64,000 nt of DNA from Symbiodinium microadriaticum. Its lineage: Eukaryota > Sar > Dinophyceae > Suessiales > Symbiodiniaceae. The stretch is from assembly GCA_001939145.1 (NCBI GenBank), contig LSRX01000478.1, positions 134,551-198,550 on the forward strand, in the 5' to 3' direction. Within the stretch, counting starts at the first letter, position 1, and each line of letters opens with the position of its first letter. This document shows positions 1 through 10,225 of this stretch, one piece after another. Under the pieces are notes generated by a model. It made no database searches. It saw only the letters and a list, made by a program, of their open reading frames with translations, and was not told the origin of the DNA. The position numbers and the translations under genes are program-made.

Positions 1-27
1 NNNNNNNNNNNNNNNNNNNNNNNNNNN
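1..27. other. assembly gap
   Basis: Run of N. The window begins in a gap, so the telomere repeats that follow cannot be taken as a chromosome end. Confidence 0.99.
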
Positions 28-250
28 TTGGGGGGGGGGTTGAGGTTCAGGGTTTAGGGTTTTAGGGTTTAGGGTTTAGGGTTTAGGGGTTTAGGGGTTT
101 AGGGTTTGGGGTCTAAGGTGAAGTATAGGGTTTAAGGTTTAGGGATTTTGGGGGGTTTGGGTTTAGGGTTTTGGGTTTAGGGTTTAGGGCTTAGGGTTTT
201 AGGGTTTGGGGTCTAGGGTTTAGGGCTCAGGGTTTAGGGTTTAGGGGGCT
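28..250 (+). repeat. interstitial TTTAGGG tract
   Basis: Degenerate TTTAGGG repeats with TTTTAGGG and TTTAGGGG variants. The tract runs straight into a family C element, and comparable tracts recur through the whole window, so it is interstitial rather than terminal. Confidence 0.9.
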
Positions 251-390
251 TACTTGGAGGGTCGGGGGGCTTAGTAATTGGGTAATAATAGGTAGACTTA
301 TAAGTACCCTTAAAAGGTATCCAAATTGGGGTTATGCTACCTATAAGCCTCGAAAATAACTACTTACTAAGTCCACCAACCCTCCAGGTA
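251..390. mobile_element. family C palindromic element
   Basis: Ends are TACTTGGAGGGTCGGGGG and its near complement. The interior carries ACTTATAAGTACC and a central CCAAATTGGGG. No coding capacity is seen, so this is MITE-like. The right end has diverged (CCACCAACCCTCCAGG). Confidence 0.75.
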
Positions 391-480
391 GGGTTTAGGG
401 TGAACTATACTTTTGGGGCCAGATAGGGCTTAGAGCTTCTAGCCTTTGCATAACCCAAAAGGCCTTGAGTAGTACGAGTG

Positions 481-591
481 ATGATAAAGATCCTTAGCAT
501 TACCTTCTTGGACCCTAAACTACGGTATATTGACGATATTTTCCCTATTATGGGTAATGCAGGTTTTATATCATCAACCGTACTACCAAGA
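481..591. mobile_element. family B palindromic element
   Basis: The right end is intact (GGTTTTATATCATCAACCGTA). The left end is worn (ATGATAAAGATCCTTAGCAT in place of GATGATATAAATCCTGCAT). Confidence 0.65.
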
Positions 592-769
592 CTTCCCTGT
601 TCTTGCTCATAGGGTTTAGGGTTTAGGGATTATAGTGCAGGGTTTAGGGTTTAGGGGCTTGCCATTTTCTTGTATTTTACTAGGGGTTAGGCTTTGGGGG
701 TTCAGGGTTTTGAGGTTTACGGTTTAGGGTATTTTGGGCGTGAAGCCGGAAGGTTAGATCTTCGTCATC

Positions 770-868
770 CTCATGCCCTAACCTTTACCCTCAAAGGACT
801 CATATGTTCAGGCTTTTGGGCCCAAAGACCCTACTACATAAGGCTTTTTTTGGGCTATTTTGATGCTA
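770..868. mobile_element. family E element, diverged
   Basis: Matches the E consensus at AAGGACTCATAT, CCCAAAGACC and GGGCTATTTTGA but carries many substitutions. Older than the 6.96 and 55.57 kb copies. A rearranged partial copy in the opposite order lies near 1025-1095. Confidence 0.6.
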
Positions 869-1261
869 AGGGTAAGGTAAAAACAGGGGGATTCCCAGCA
901 CAATGCATCCTAAATCACTGTGCCAAGTTCCTGGGTTCACCATAGGGCTTCATGGTTTAGGGCCCCCTTTAAACCCCCCAAAACCCTAAACCTTAGGGGC
1001 ACATGGGGCATAGGGCTTGACGGTATTTTGTCACCCTAAGGCTCAAAACCGCCCAAAAGCCTTATATAGTATGGTCTTTGGGCCCAACCTGGGTTCTGGA
1101 GTACCATACTTGAATACTTTTTTTGGACCTGTTCCTTAAAGGAACCATTGTAAAATACAAGTCTATACTCTGTTCTCCCTGGCTACTTCAAGTCCAGGAA
1201 AAGCCTTGGAGCCTTCGGGTAAGGGTTCCTGCAAGATCCCCTCTGAAAGTGAGTGCTTTTG

Positions 1262-1770
1262 GGGGACTTGGCTTAAGGTTTCGGGGTTTAGGGTTTAGGA
1301 TTTAGGGTTTAGGATGTAGGGTTTAGGGTTTAGGGTGTAGGGTTTAGAGTTTAGGGTTGAGTTGTGTAAAGGTTCCTTTAAGGGCCCCTTTGCAGGGGTT
1401 GGGCTTTGGGGGTTTGGGGTTTTCGGGCCTATAAATTTCTAAACCCTATAAACCCTAAACCCCTAAACCCCAAAGCCCCAAACCCCTAAACCCTGAACCC
1501 TAGACGCTAGCGGTTGCGGCTTTCGGGATTTAGCTGCTCCGGTCATTGCATGAAAATCTAAAGGCCTTGAGTTTAGGGTCTAGGGTTGTAGGGTTTAGGT
1601 TTCAGGGTGGAGGTGTTGGGGTTTAGGTTTCACGGTTGAGGATTTAGGGTTTGGGGTTTAAGGTTTAGGGTTTAGGGTTTGGGGTTTAGGTCCTAAACCT
1701 TAACCCTAAAACCCTAAACCCTAAAGTTTAGGGTTTAGGGTTCAGGGCGCATTACCGATAATAAGGATAA
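1262..1770. repeat. telomere-type tracts in both orientations
   Basis: TTTAGGG tracts at about 1270-1370 and 1570-1690 alternate with CCCTAAA at about 1438-1505 and 1690-1725, so the polarity flips several times within 500 bp. No gene is seen. Confidence 0.85.
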
Positions 1771-1833
1771 TATACCATAGTTCCCATAGTTTAGGGTCTA
1801 TAAGGTAATGCAGGAATTATATCATCAGCCGTA
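1750..1833. mobile_element. family B element, left end missing
   Basis: Begins at CATTACCGATAATAAGG, passes through CCATAGTTTAGGGTC and ends ATATCATCAGCCGTA. Confidence 0.6.
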
Positions 1834-2492
1834 GTAAGGTACTTTGGTTGCGGATACTAGATATCTAGCTCAAAATTATCAGAGCATATGTTTATTTGGT
1901 ACTTGGACGCTTAGGGAAAAAGTTCTATCAGAGATCCATCTGTAAGGGATGATAGGGGTTTGGATTCAAGGCTCGGTTTATAAGCTTCTGTAAATCAGAG
2001 GCTGTGTGCATGTGTATGATGGGTTGCTGGGTTAGGTATGGCTTCAGGTTTGGAAGTATTAGGCCCTAAGGCTCCGTGTACTGGTACAGGAGATACTTGA
2101 CGCAGGCCTCAAATTGGTCCCCCCAAAACCCTGTAAACCCTAGTCCCTTTTGAAGGTACTTCAGGGCCAGAGTACATATTCTCGAATCCTTAAGGGAGGG
2201 TGGTTCAAGCGGGGAGGGTCCTAGGGATCCTTAGGGAGCTTTAGGGAACCTAAGGGGGCCCTAGGGAGAACTGGGGATTATTGGGTTGTATACCCCTCTT
2301 AGAACCCCCTCCCTTAAGGATCCCATAAATATACCACTCTGCGACTTGGACCCTTAAGGTAACACAGTTCTCAGCTGCTTGAGAGTTCCTTTAAGGGTTC
2401 CCCTAAGGGTTCCATGTGGGTTTAGGGGTACCCTGAACCCTAAACCCGCAACCCTGAAGCCTAAACCGGACCGTTGGCTGTTTGGCGGCTAG

Positions 2493-3071
2493 CGGCTCGG
2501 GTTTCTGTGGAACGCCACGAACGGAAAGGAGTACAAGGTTGAGGAAGGATTATGCTCAGGAGTCAGGGGCACTGCCCTGAAAAACCTGGAGTTGCAAGGA
2601 GGGTATACAGATACCGGCATCAATCAGACTGCCGAAGCCGGTGTTGAAGTGGAAGGCCCGACTCAGTATCACAAATCTGGAGACGATGCGGTCCTCGTAT
2701 GGATGAGGTTGCTCATGATGATTGCCAACATCGTGTCTGTCTACGCCTCGGGACAGTTGCTTAAGGAGAACTCCCAGTCTTTCTCCCATCGGTCTACTGA
2801 GTACCTACGGATCGTGTACTCCAACATTGGAGCGCACTCCTATCTTGCGCGCCTCTTGGGCACCATTATCTTGCGAGTCGTCAATCGTGATTTTGGTGTT
2901 CCGCTGGATGGGAAACTGAGCGGCATGTCCAGTTACGTGTCTGAGCTTGTGAGGAAGGGGTATGCGCTAGTGCCGGCCCGCGTGCTCCTGAGAGCGCTTG
3001 TGGCATATGTGAGAAATCCACTTGACCGCAAGGACAACAAGTTGAGGTTGGATTTATATCACCAACAGTAG
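2493..3071 (+). pseudogene. endogenous totivirus-like RNA-dependent RNA polymerase fragment
   Basis: An open frame of 192 codons with no ATG at its start, bounded by stops at 2490 and 3069. Seen: EEGLCSGVRGTALKN (2541-2585) fits polymerase motif B; HKSGDD (GDD at 2679-2687) is motif C; LLKENSQSF fits motif D; TEYLR (2796-2810) fits the EFLR motif E; SYLAR follows at 2838-2852. The order and the roughly 38-residue gap from GDD to EYLR match dsRNA totivirus-like (Ghabrivirales) polymerases. Motif A and everything N-terminal are missing, and the C-terminus stops early, so this is only the palm core. Telomere tracts and a worn G-like element flank it. Inference: a reverse-transcribed, integrated RNA-virus fragment. 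The frame is open, so it is either young or retained. No matching capsid gene was seen. Confidence 0.72.
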
Positions 3072-3075
3072 CAAC

Positions 3076-3176
3076 TAGGGTAAAAAAATAAACTAGCTAT
3101 ACTTAGAGTTCCTAATAACCCCAATCAAGGTACCTATGACTGTACTTACTAAGTCCCATGTCATGACCCTCCAAGT
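3076..3176. mobile_element. family G-like remnant
   Basis: Carries CTATACTTAGAGTTCC, ATAACCCCAATCAAGGTACC and ACTTACTAAGTCCCATG. The left terminal repeat is lost. It abuts the stop of the virus-like frame. Confidence 0.5.
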
Positions 3177-3302
3177 CCCTGAACCCTAAACCCTAAACCC
3201 TACCAGCCCAAAGAACCCGATTTCAATTATGAAGGCCCCTATATAATACCCTAAGTCTTACACAAACCCTAATCTAAGTCCCATGAACCTCCAAGCAGGG
3301 TT

Positions 3303-3439
3303 TACTTGGAGGGTCGGGGGACTTAGTAAGTGCTTATTTGATAGACTTATGAGTCTCATAACCCCAATTAGGACCCCTTTTAGGGTTCTTATAAGTCTGC
3401 TTGGTAGCACCTACTAAGTTCCCCCGACCCTCCCAAGTA
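3303..3439. mobile_element. family C palindromic element
   Basis: Near-intact ends TACTTGGAGGGTCGGGGG and CCCCCGACCCTCCCAAGTA, with central ATAACCCCAATTAGGACCCC. Confidence 0.8.
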
Positions 3440-4010
3440 AGAACAGCTGGCTGCTTCTCTGGCTTCTTGTTATAAGCATCTTCTGCCTACCCACCTGCCC
3501 ACCTACGTACGTACATGCATACATGTATACATGTACATCTATATGTATCCATATATGCGTATGTACTTGTTCATAATGTACGTGCTTGGTGTACTTGTGC
3601 GTAGTGCACGTGCTTGGGGCGAAGGGGTTTATGAGGTAGGATTAATTGCGGGGTTTGGATGAGTAAGACTGCTTAGCAATCTTGGTGTCTTTACCTTTGA
3701 ATGTTCTCCTCCGGATCTTGGTAGGTTTTGTGGGGCTGGGCTGCAGCGTTTGTTTAGAATAAGGCTTGACCCCTAGTTCATGTTTGCGGACGCTGTTGTG
3801 GAAGATATCAAAATCAAAACAATTACAGCGAAAACACTCTTATCCCAAAGGCTCCGAAGTAAACAGCCCCACCGCCGGGCGGTATCCCCATGGATCCAGG
3901 TACTCCTATACATACTATGCATCGGTGTTAAAGTATATTCCCTCTGTAGATGCTTAGGGCTTAGGGCCTAAGTACGTGCGATATGGGTACGTGAGCCGTT
4001 TGGGTCTGGT
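3440..4010. other. stretch without a recognisable gene
   Basis: Holds a purine-pyrimidine alternating patch (ACGTACGTACATGCATACAT) at about 3503-3560 and a short repeat around GTACGTGCTTGG. Overlapping frames of about 63 codons at 3766-3971 look like chance. Confidence 0.5.
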
Positions 4011-4016
4011 CTCTAT

Positions 4017-4286
4017 TTGTGCGCAAAGCCACACTGCCCACAGGTGTCGCGCTATGGCCACGTGAGACGGTTGCTGTTGCAACCTGATTGCAAATGCCAC
4101 TCAAAGCAGCAGGAAGTGTGTCATTTGGGTTTACGGTCTAAGGTCAAGGCGAACGCCCACCGCAGACTCAGGTGTCTAATGTGTAAGCCTGAATTAACCT
4201 ACAAGCTCCGGAACCAAGTATACCAATTGCTGTATCAGCATTATTCAGCAATAGTGTGTGCGGTCGTGTTGAGAATCGTACCCTAA
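4017..4286 (+). CDS. hypothetical Cys/His-rich open frame
   Basis: An 89-codon frame with no ATG start. Cysteines and histidines cluster (DCKCHSKQQEVCH, CLMCKPE), which could suggest metal binding, but I recognise no family. It may be chance. Confidence 0.2.
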   Translation: MCAKPHCPQVSRYGHVRRLLLQPDCKCHSKQQEVCHLGLRSKVKANAHRRLRCLMCKPELTYKLRNQVYQLLYQHYSAIVCAVVLRIVP

Positions 4287-4289
4287 TCA

Positions 4290-5240
4290 AGGATGCTCAA
4301 GTCCATGACATAGAATACGCCAAGGTGTACACTACAGTTCATATTATAACATCCCTACGAATTACCGATATGATTCCCATGGGTTCCCCCGTATACCTAT
4401 GGAATAATGTAATATCCCCAAACAATTAAGGCCCCTTTTTCATAGAGCCCTTCTTGTAACTCGATCAAGCATCCTTAGCAGGAGCCCAAGTGCAATGATT
4501 AAGGCCCCTAGATCAGGGCCGTTTTCCAGGGTCCCCTTTTCTTGCATCCTCCTGCGGCTCGTCGTCCTAAATACTCAGAGCACCAACAAGGAGCCTGCAG
4601 ACATATCCTCAGGGTCCATGTGCACATGGAGTTTATACTTTGGCAGACCCTAAACCCTAAACCCAAAACCCAAAACCCTAAACCCTAAACCCACGAAAGT
4701 ACCTATGCAGAAGCCCCTTGGAGGGTCTAAGTATATACTTTGCAGGTACATAGAGCCTTATTCGAAAGCTGCAGAGTTTAGGGGGTAGGGGTTCAGAGGT
4801 TTGCTCCTGGCACTATGCACTATGCAGGGTTCAGTTCGATGCATGGCTTTAATAGCCAAAAAAGAGTGTGTACAGAAAGAGCAAGACTGTAATTGGTCCT
4901 ATAAAAAAGACAGTATGATTTCGTAACTCGGAACTTGCTTCCGCATTGTCAGAATATGTCGGGTCGCAAGCTGTGCGTGACTCACTTGTCTAACCCTGAG
5001 CCCGGCCATAAGCCCTGGCCGTTAACCCTAAACATTAAGCCCGAAACCCGAAACCTTAAACCCTAAACCCCAAACCCGAAACTATGCTTGTTAAGGACTA
5101 CGATAGCAGGTCCATTGTTGCTTGTATGGGGAATCCACTGAAGCAGCCGTGAGCTTTCGGCATGCCTCGGCTTCAAGGCATTTAGAAGAAGATTGACTAC
5201 TTAGACTATGGTTCCGGGGGTTCAGATCTCATGAATGTTC
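4290..5240. other. stretch without a recognisable gene
   Basis: Unique sequence with short telomere-type tracts at about 4650-4695 and 5025-5085. No convincing frame on either strand. Confidence 0.5.
4647..4733. repeat. CCCTAAA-bearing insertion between direct repeats
   Basis: Flanked by TATACTTTGGCAG at 4634-4646 and TATACTTTGCAG at 4734-4745, one base shorter. The insert starts with CCCTAAA repeats. The duplication is short, so moderate support only. Confidence 0.45.
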
Positions 5241-5949
5241 CTTCATTTTGCACCTCTTATCTCCTAAGCCCTTAAGCCCAACATTTTGTAGTGTCACACT
5301 GCATATTGACACTGTGGACACCATCCAACTGCTTTGGTTCGGAGACTGGGAGATGCAAGAAACAGCCAGATTCATAAAGTGTTTCGGGTTAAGGGTTAAG
5401 GTGGCGGGTGTAGGGTTTACGGGAGCTTTCCTCAGCGCCGTCTACAGGCTGTTAGGCTGTTGGCTGTTGATCCTTTTTACAGCCGGACTAGTTTTGTACT
5501 TGGCTTCTCAGTCTCAGAGAAGTGGGGGCAAGGGGTGGGTTGATTAACATTACATAATACCCTAAACCCTAAACCCTAAGCCGTTACCAAACGGGACTTT
5601 CGGAAAATTTCTGCCCCTCGTTACTTCAGATCCGAGTGGAGTCACAGAGTTCAGCTTTCGTTGTTGTTTGTCGCCTTTGGTGGCCCAGACCTACCAAAGG
5701 ACGCAAACAGTAGATCTCGTAAGAGGTTCCTACAAAGTACCCCCTGGTAGCATAGGGTCCCAAATTAGCGGCTCGACCTTCTAGATCCTTTTCGGAGGTC
5801 GGGGGAATGGCCCTGCGATCAATGCCTGACAGGAGTACAGCGACACAATTAGAATAGTCACCGGCGGTCGCTCGTTTCTCTAGACCTCCCGCCTACCTAA
5901 ATGAAGGGTTTCAGGTATCGAGTTGCGGTTTTAGGTTTAATCTTGAAGG

Positions 5950-6055
5950 TCTACCTAGACCCCAAAGAGCCTACCTTTTTAAGGACTTATATATATATAA
6001 GGAAATCATACTAAGGAACCCTAAAAGTTTAGGTAGGCTCTTTGGGGTCCAGGTA
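5950..6055. mobile_element. family H palindromic element
   Basis: Arms ACCTAGACCCCAAAGAGCCTACC and GGTAGGCTCTTTGGGGTCCAGGT enclose an AT-rich centre with a TATATATATA run. Confidence 0.7.
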
Positions 6056-6129
6056 GGGCTTAAAGCTCAAAGCACCCGCTCCAACATCCCATGCCAAGGG
6101 TGCTCGAAGGATGAGTCAACAGAACATCC

Positions 6130-6234
6130 TACGGCGGATCATAAAAATCCTGCATTACCTTAAGGACCCTAAACTATGGGAATTATGGTGCAGTCCTTAT
6201 TAAGGGTAATGCAGGTGTTATACCATCCACCGTA
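6130..6234. mobile_element. family B palindromic element
   Basis: Full length with worn ends (TACGGCGGATCATAAAAATC and ATACCATCCACCGTA). The internal palindrome around CTATGGGAATTATGG is clear. Confidence 0.75.
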
Positions 6235-6411
6235 GTATTGTATAGGCATGAGAATCAAGGGTCTAGAGGGGAGGAGGGGGGGGCTTGGGCCTGTTCGGCA
6301 ACATGTGTACACACTTCTGCGGTGGCACTTAGATCCGTCAGGAGACGGATCCAAGACTCGATAACACAAAATGGAGAGTCGTTGGGAAGAGCACCACGCA
6401 GATCTAGTTCA

Positions 6412-6765
6412 TGCGCCCACACACATGCACATGTACGTATTGGCATATAGTATAGTATATGCGCACACGTAGTGATAGACTTAAGCACACACACACACAC
6501 TTACACCATACAATCATATATACAAAACACATGCACACATCCATGCATACATACATGCATAAAGGCATACATACAAGCATACATACATACAACAATAAAC
6601 ATATATATATATATATATATATATACATACATATATATATATATATTTATTTATATATGTGTGTGTGTGTATTTGCTTATTTGTTCCTATGGACATACAT
6701 GTGCATGTGTATACACACACAAAGAGTTGTTTAACTCTATGAGTATATACATATATATATATGTT
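6412..6765. repeat. microsatellite cluster (CA, CATA, TA, TG)
   Basis: Consecutive CA, ATAC/CATA and TA runs followed by TG. All open frames across it on both strands are low-complexity artefacts (poly-Ile/Tyr/Cys/His). Confidence 0.95.
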
Positions 6766-6962
6766 GAGTTGCAGACTAACAACATTAGATGAAAGTGTCT
6801 TAGTCCTACATGGAGATGTGCTGGATATGTGCTTAATCGGTCTTCTGCGGCCTATGCATCTACCAGTCTATAGCATACACTTAGGTCCTAGAGGGACTAG
6901 AGGGGTTCTTATTCATGTACTTTAAGGCGGAAGTCTGTGCTATATAGGCACAGGGAGTCTTA

Positions 6963-7050
6963 CCCTAAGGCTCTAAGGACTCATATTTTAAGGCCTTTGG
7001 ACCGAAAGACCATGCTATATAAGGCTTTTGGGCTATTTTGAGCCTTAGGG
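6963..7050. mobile_element. family E palindromic element
   Basis: 88 bp with ends CCCTAAGGCTC and GAGCCTTAGGG, flanked by TA on the left. Identical base for base to the copy at 55566-55653, so a recent copy. Confidence 0.85.
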
Positions 7051-7164
7051 TTAGGGATATGCATCTACCCGTCTCCATGCTGCGTGGGGAGAGTTTGGCT
7101 CCCTCTTCGCGCTACAGCCTTGAACTCGGGTTCTAGGCGGCAACTCCCTGAGGGTCCAAATTTT

Positions 7165-7250
7165 TAGGCTTTAGGGTTTAGGGTTGGGTTTAGGGTTTAG
7201 GGTTGGGTTTAGGGTTTAGGGTAGGGTTTAGGGTTCAGGGTTTAGGGTTT
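7165..7250 (+). repeat. TTTAGGG tract
   Basis: Alternating TTTAGGG and TTGGGTTTAGGG units. Confidence 0.9.
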
Positions 7251-7304
7251 AGGCCCGGATTAGGGGTTACGGTTGGGCACAGATCCCATGAAGATCGTTA
7301 GATG

Positions 7305-7634
7305 CTAGAGTACTATATACCTTCCTACGCCCAAGCGCCACATGTCTTGCGTACATGGACCCTTCGGGATATCTCTAGAGGCCTGCATGTTTTTCGTGGC
7401 TCTTCTGCTGAGGCTCACACAGGTGGGCTGCGCACGAGACATGTCTAGCAGATTTCCTGTTGACCTGTAGGCAATCTTCGAAACCAAACCGTGCATGACA
7501 AAATCTGACCTCCAACCAGCGAGCATGATTGCCATTCTTGTCTGTTTGAGCTTAGACCCAACACCATTTTTCGACCGCCATCGCCACAACCAGAAACGCT
7601 TGGAGCGAAGAGGTTCAACTTGCAATGCTATCAA
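7305..7634 (-). CDS. hypothetical open frame, strand uncertain
   Basis: 109 codons open on the reverse strand from a TTG. The forward strand has a competing 49-codon frame at about 7323-7470. No family recognised. The region is non-repetitive, so it may hold a decayed exon on one strand. Confidence 0.2.
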   Translation of the reverse strand: MIALQVEPLRSKRFWLWRWRSKNGVGSKLKQTRMAIMLAGWRSDFVMHGLVSKIAYRSTGNLLDMSRAQPTCVSLSRRATKNMQASRDIPKGPCTQDMWRLGVGRYIVL

Positions 7635-8039
7635 CCCCGAAAACCGAAACCCTGAACCCTAAACAGCGCAAAACCCGCAACCCCTCAGCCCTGCAGATTA
7701 AACCACGACAAGCCCAAACCCTAAGACCCCGAAGCCCGAAACCCTCAACCCCCAAAGCCTCTAAACCCCAAGCCTTCATAGGAGCTCCTTTAGCCCTAAT
7801 TCGTATAGAACCCGGTTTAGCGTTTAGGGTTTAGGGTTTAGGGCCTAGTATAGAACCCTACAGAACCCTAAGCCCTAAACCTGGAAACTCGTTGACCCTC
7901 AAGCTGATTGGTGCTGCGGCGGTGGCACTGTTTGGAGGGTCGGGGGACTTAGCAGAACCCTTAGGGGGATCTATATGGGTTCCTTTAAAGGGATCGAAAA
8001 GGGTTCCTTTAAGGGGATCTATGAGGATTCCACTAGGGG

Positions 8040-8174
8040 TCTTGGAGGGTCGTTGGACTTAGTAATTGGGTAATACGTAGACCTATAAGTACTTTAAAAA
8101 GGGATCCTAATTGGGGTTATGGTACTTATAAGTTTTAGAGAATAACTACTTACTAAGTCCACCGACCCTCCAAG
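8040..8174. mobile_element. family C palindromic element
   Basis: Ends CTTGGAGGGTCGTTGGACTT and CCACCGACCCTCCAAGTAG. A separate left-end fragment of the same family lies at 7931-7965. Confidence 0.78.
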
Positions 8175-8513
8175 TAGAAGGGGCATTCAATACCAAGGTT
8201 TAAGTTTAAGTTCTAAGGTCTAGGGTTTAAGGCGCTCAAGGCTTTGGGGTTGAGGGCTTGAAGGCTTTAGGGTTTTGGCGTTTTAGGGTGTTAGGGTTTA
8301 GGTTCAGGGTTCAAGTTTAAACGAAGCAAAGTCAATCAGCGAAGCCCTGCCGCCCTAAATAGCATTCATTTCCTTTGGGCCTTGGCCCAACGCCCAGCCC
8401 AAGAATTCTCAATAACTTTAAGCCGCAGAATTAAGAGCATAGGGTACCTGCTTAGGGCGCGAGGGGAGGAGGGTAGCAGTGGGGGCCGGTGGGTCGATCT
8501 GTTGGATCATTAA

Positions 8514-8640
8514 GGGGTTTAGAGTTTAGGGTTTAGGGGTTTAGGGTTTAGGGGTTCAGGGTTTAGAGGTTTAGGGGTTAGGGTTTAGGGGTTTAGGGGT
8601 TTAGGGTTTAGGGTTGAGGGTTCCAGGGTTAAGGCTGTCT
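8514..8640 (+). repeat. TTTAGGG/TTTAGGGG tract
   Basis: Mixed seven- and eight-base units. Confidence 0.9.
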
Positions 8641-8644
8641 CGTG

Positions 8645-8745
8645 TACTTTTCTCGGCCAGAAAGCCGCAGACGACTAGGCGGCTTCGGCGACCGCAGACA
8701 CTCCGAGCTGAGAGCATTCTGGGCAAAAAGCTGCCGGCCACCAGA
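8645..8745 (-). pseudogene. decayed copy of a dispersed exon
   Basis: Read on the reverse strand it gives FCPECSQLGVSAVAEAA, a stop, then SSAAFWPRK. The island at 46.1 kb reads FCPEGSQLGRSAVAEAAY followed by SSAG. Shared residues over more than 20 codons show common descent. The in-frame TAG marks this copy as broken. Function unknown. Confidence 0.5.
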
Positions 8746-8774
8746 AAATTAGAATAGGTTTCCTTCTTTGAGGT

Positions 8775-8935
8775 TCAGGGTNGTTTAGGGTTTAGGGTTT
8801 AGGGTTTAGGGCTTAGGGTTTAGGGCTTAGGGTTTAGGGTTTAGGGCTTAGGGTTTAGGGTTTAGGGCTTGGGGTTTAGGGTTTAGGGCTTAGTTAGGGT
8901 TTAGGGTTTAGGGCTTAGGGTTTAGGGTTTAGGGC
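8775..8935 (+). repeat. TTTAGGG/CTTAGGG tract
   Basis: Higher-order pattern of two TTTAGGG units and one CTTAGGG. A single N lies at 8782. Confidence 0.92.
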
Positions 8936-9014
8936 CAAGGCATTGTGCTGCCTGATTGGCGCCTTGGGTGCCACAGCTGCCGCCAAGTCTACAGCAGGCA
9001 TGGGCAATAGCTTT
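8933..9014 (+). CDS. exon-like island
   Basis: Reads AKALCCLIGALGATAAAKST followed by AGMGNSF, directly after a TTTAGGG tract and directly before a truncated family C element (about 9017-9070). The composition looks coding. Family unknown. Confidence 0.3.
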
Positions 9015-9516
9015 CTGGGTCGGGGAGGACTTAGTAAGTAGGTAGTGAGTAGACATATTAAGTACCCTAAAATGGTCCGAATACTTATAATAAGCCGAGA
9101 GTGCCTGCCCGGATTCTCGGATGGATCAGAACCGCTCAAAAACGTTTACCTTGGAAGTTTAGGGTGCTATCATTTCCCTGAGATACTGTCTGCAAGTTTG
9201 GATGTGAGGTCAACGTCTCGGGGACTCGGGTTATGTGTCGTCTCCGATGGAGTTAAGATCACACCCGTCTAGTGCCATTATGATTATAATAAACCCTATA
9301 CCCCAAACCCTATACCCCTAAACCCTAAAATCCTACTCTGATTCTTCAAGACCCCATCTGACTCGATGGCTTGGGAGTGTAGAGCTTGGGGATGTGTTTG
9401 GGGCTTCGGCAGACAAATCTCGCTCGATAGGGTGTAAACAGGTAGGCCTTAGGGCAAGGGTATCTAGGGTTCAGGTTTTAGGGATTAGGCAGGGTGTCAG
9501 GTAATCCCAGCCCAAA

Positions 9517-9643
9517 CCCAGAACCCCGGAAGGATCTAGAAAGCAGAACCCCGAATTTGGGACCCTATACTGCTAAGGGCTCTTTATAGGAACCCCCTTA
9601 AAGCCTTGAGGAATCTACTGTTTGGATCTTCCGGGGGTCCGGG
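9517..9643. mobile_element. family A palindromic element
   Basis: Left CCCAGAACCCCGGAAGGATC, right GATCTTCCGGGGGTCCGGG. Interior of the 'aatttgggaccctatactgct' type. Confidence 0.75.
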
Positions 9644-9944
9644 TTTTTTTGGGTTCTAGCTTTTGGATCAGGGTTTAGGGTTTAGGGTTAAGGGCAGTTT
9701 GTGGATCCTCCTGGGGGTCTGGATACTTAGACCCTAGCCCTAACTCCTCCAGCCAAGCTATAAACCTAGACCATTGTTTCCGCTTTCAGAATTGTATGAA
9801 CCTTAACGCATGACCCTAAAGCCTCAACCCTTAACCCTACACCTTAACAAAAAGCCCTTAACCAACACAAATGCCAAAAACTCTAAAGTCAAAGTCTCGG
9901 GGACCCTAATAAAGAAACCTTGTATCTACATATAGCCCGAATCT

Positions 9945-10030
9945 TCAAGCACAGGCCACCTCCGCGCATCCCTCGCCAACGATGCTGCTGCTCCGCAACA
10001 GGCACATGAAATCAGACCACACCAACACCC
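9945..10030 (+). CDS. exon-like island
   Basis: Reads STGHLRASLANDAAAPQQAH followed by EIRPHQH just before a family A element. Short and unassigned. Confidence 0.25.
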
Positions 10031-10181
10031 AGAGCCCCGGAAGGATCTAGCAAGTAGAATCCCTCAATTTGGGACCCCTAAACCCTAAACAGCTTTATTT
10101 GGGACCCTATACGACTACAGAGTACTTCGTCGGAACCCCCCATTGAGAGATCAACTTTCTACATCCTCCCGGGGGTCTGGG
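10028..10181. mobile_element. family A element split by a telomere-motif insertion
   Basis: Ends CCCAGAGCCCCGGAAGGATC and CATCCTCCCGGGGGTCTGGG, interrupted by the insertion at 10078-10096. Confidence 0.8.
10078..10096. repeat. CCCTAAA insertion with 11-bp duplication
   Basis: ATTTGGGACCC occurs at 10067-10077 and again at 10097-10107. Other family A copies have it once, so the duplication was made by the insertion. Confidence 0.7.
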
Positions 10182-10225
10182 TAGTCAGGACCCTGGAAGA
10201 TGAAAAATAGGGTGCAGGACTCTAC

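Noticed and set aside
28-250. True chromosome end (telomere)
   Set aside because: The array is short and degenerate, preceded by an N gap, and similar arrays of both polarities occur throughout.
5248-5547. 99-codon forward frame with a hydrophobic stretch
   Set aside because: No ATG, weak composition and telomere-derived sequence in the middle. Treated as chance.
6404-6792. Several 70-106 codon frames of Ile/Tyr/His/Cys
   Set aside because: CA/TA microsatellite artefacts.
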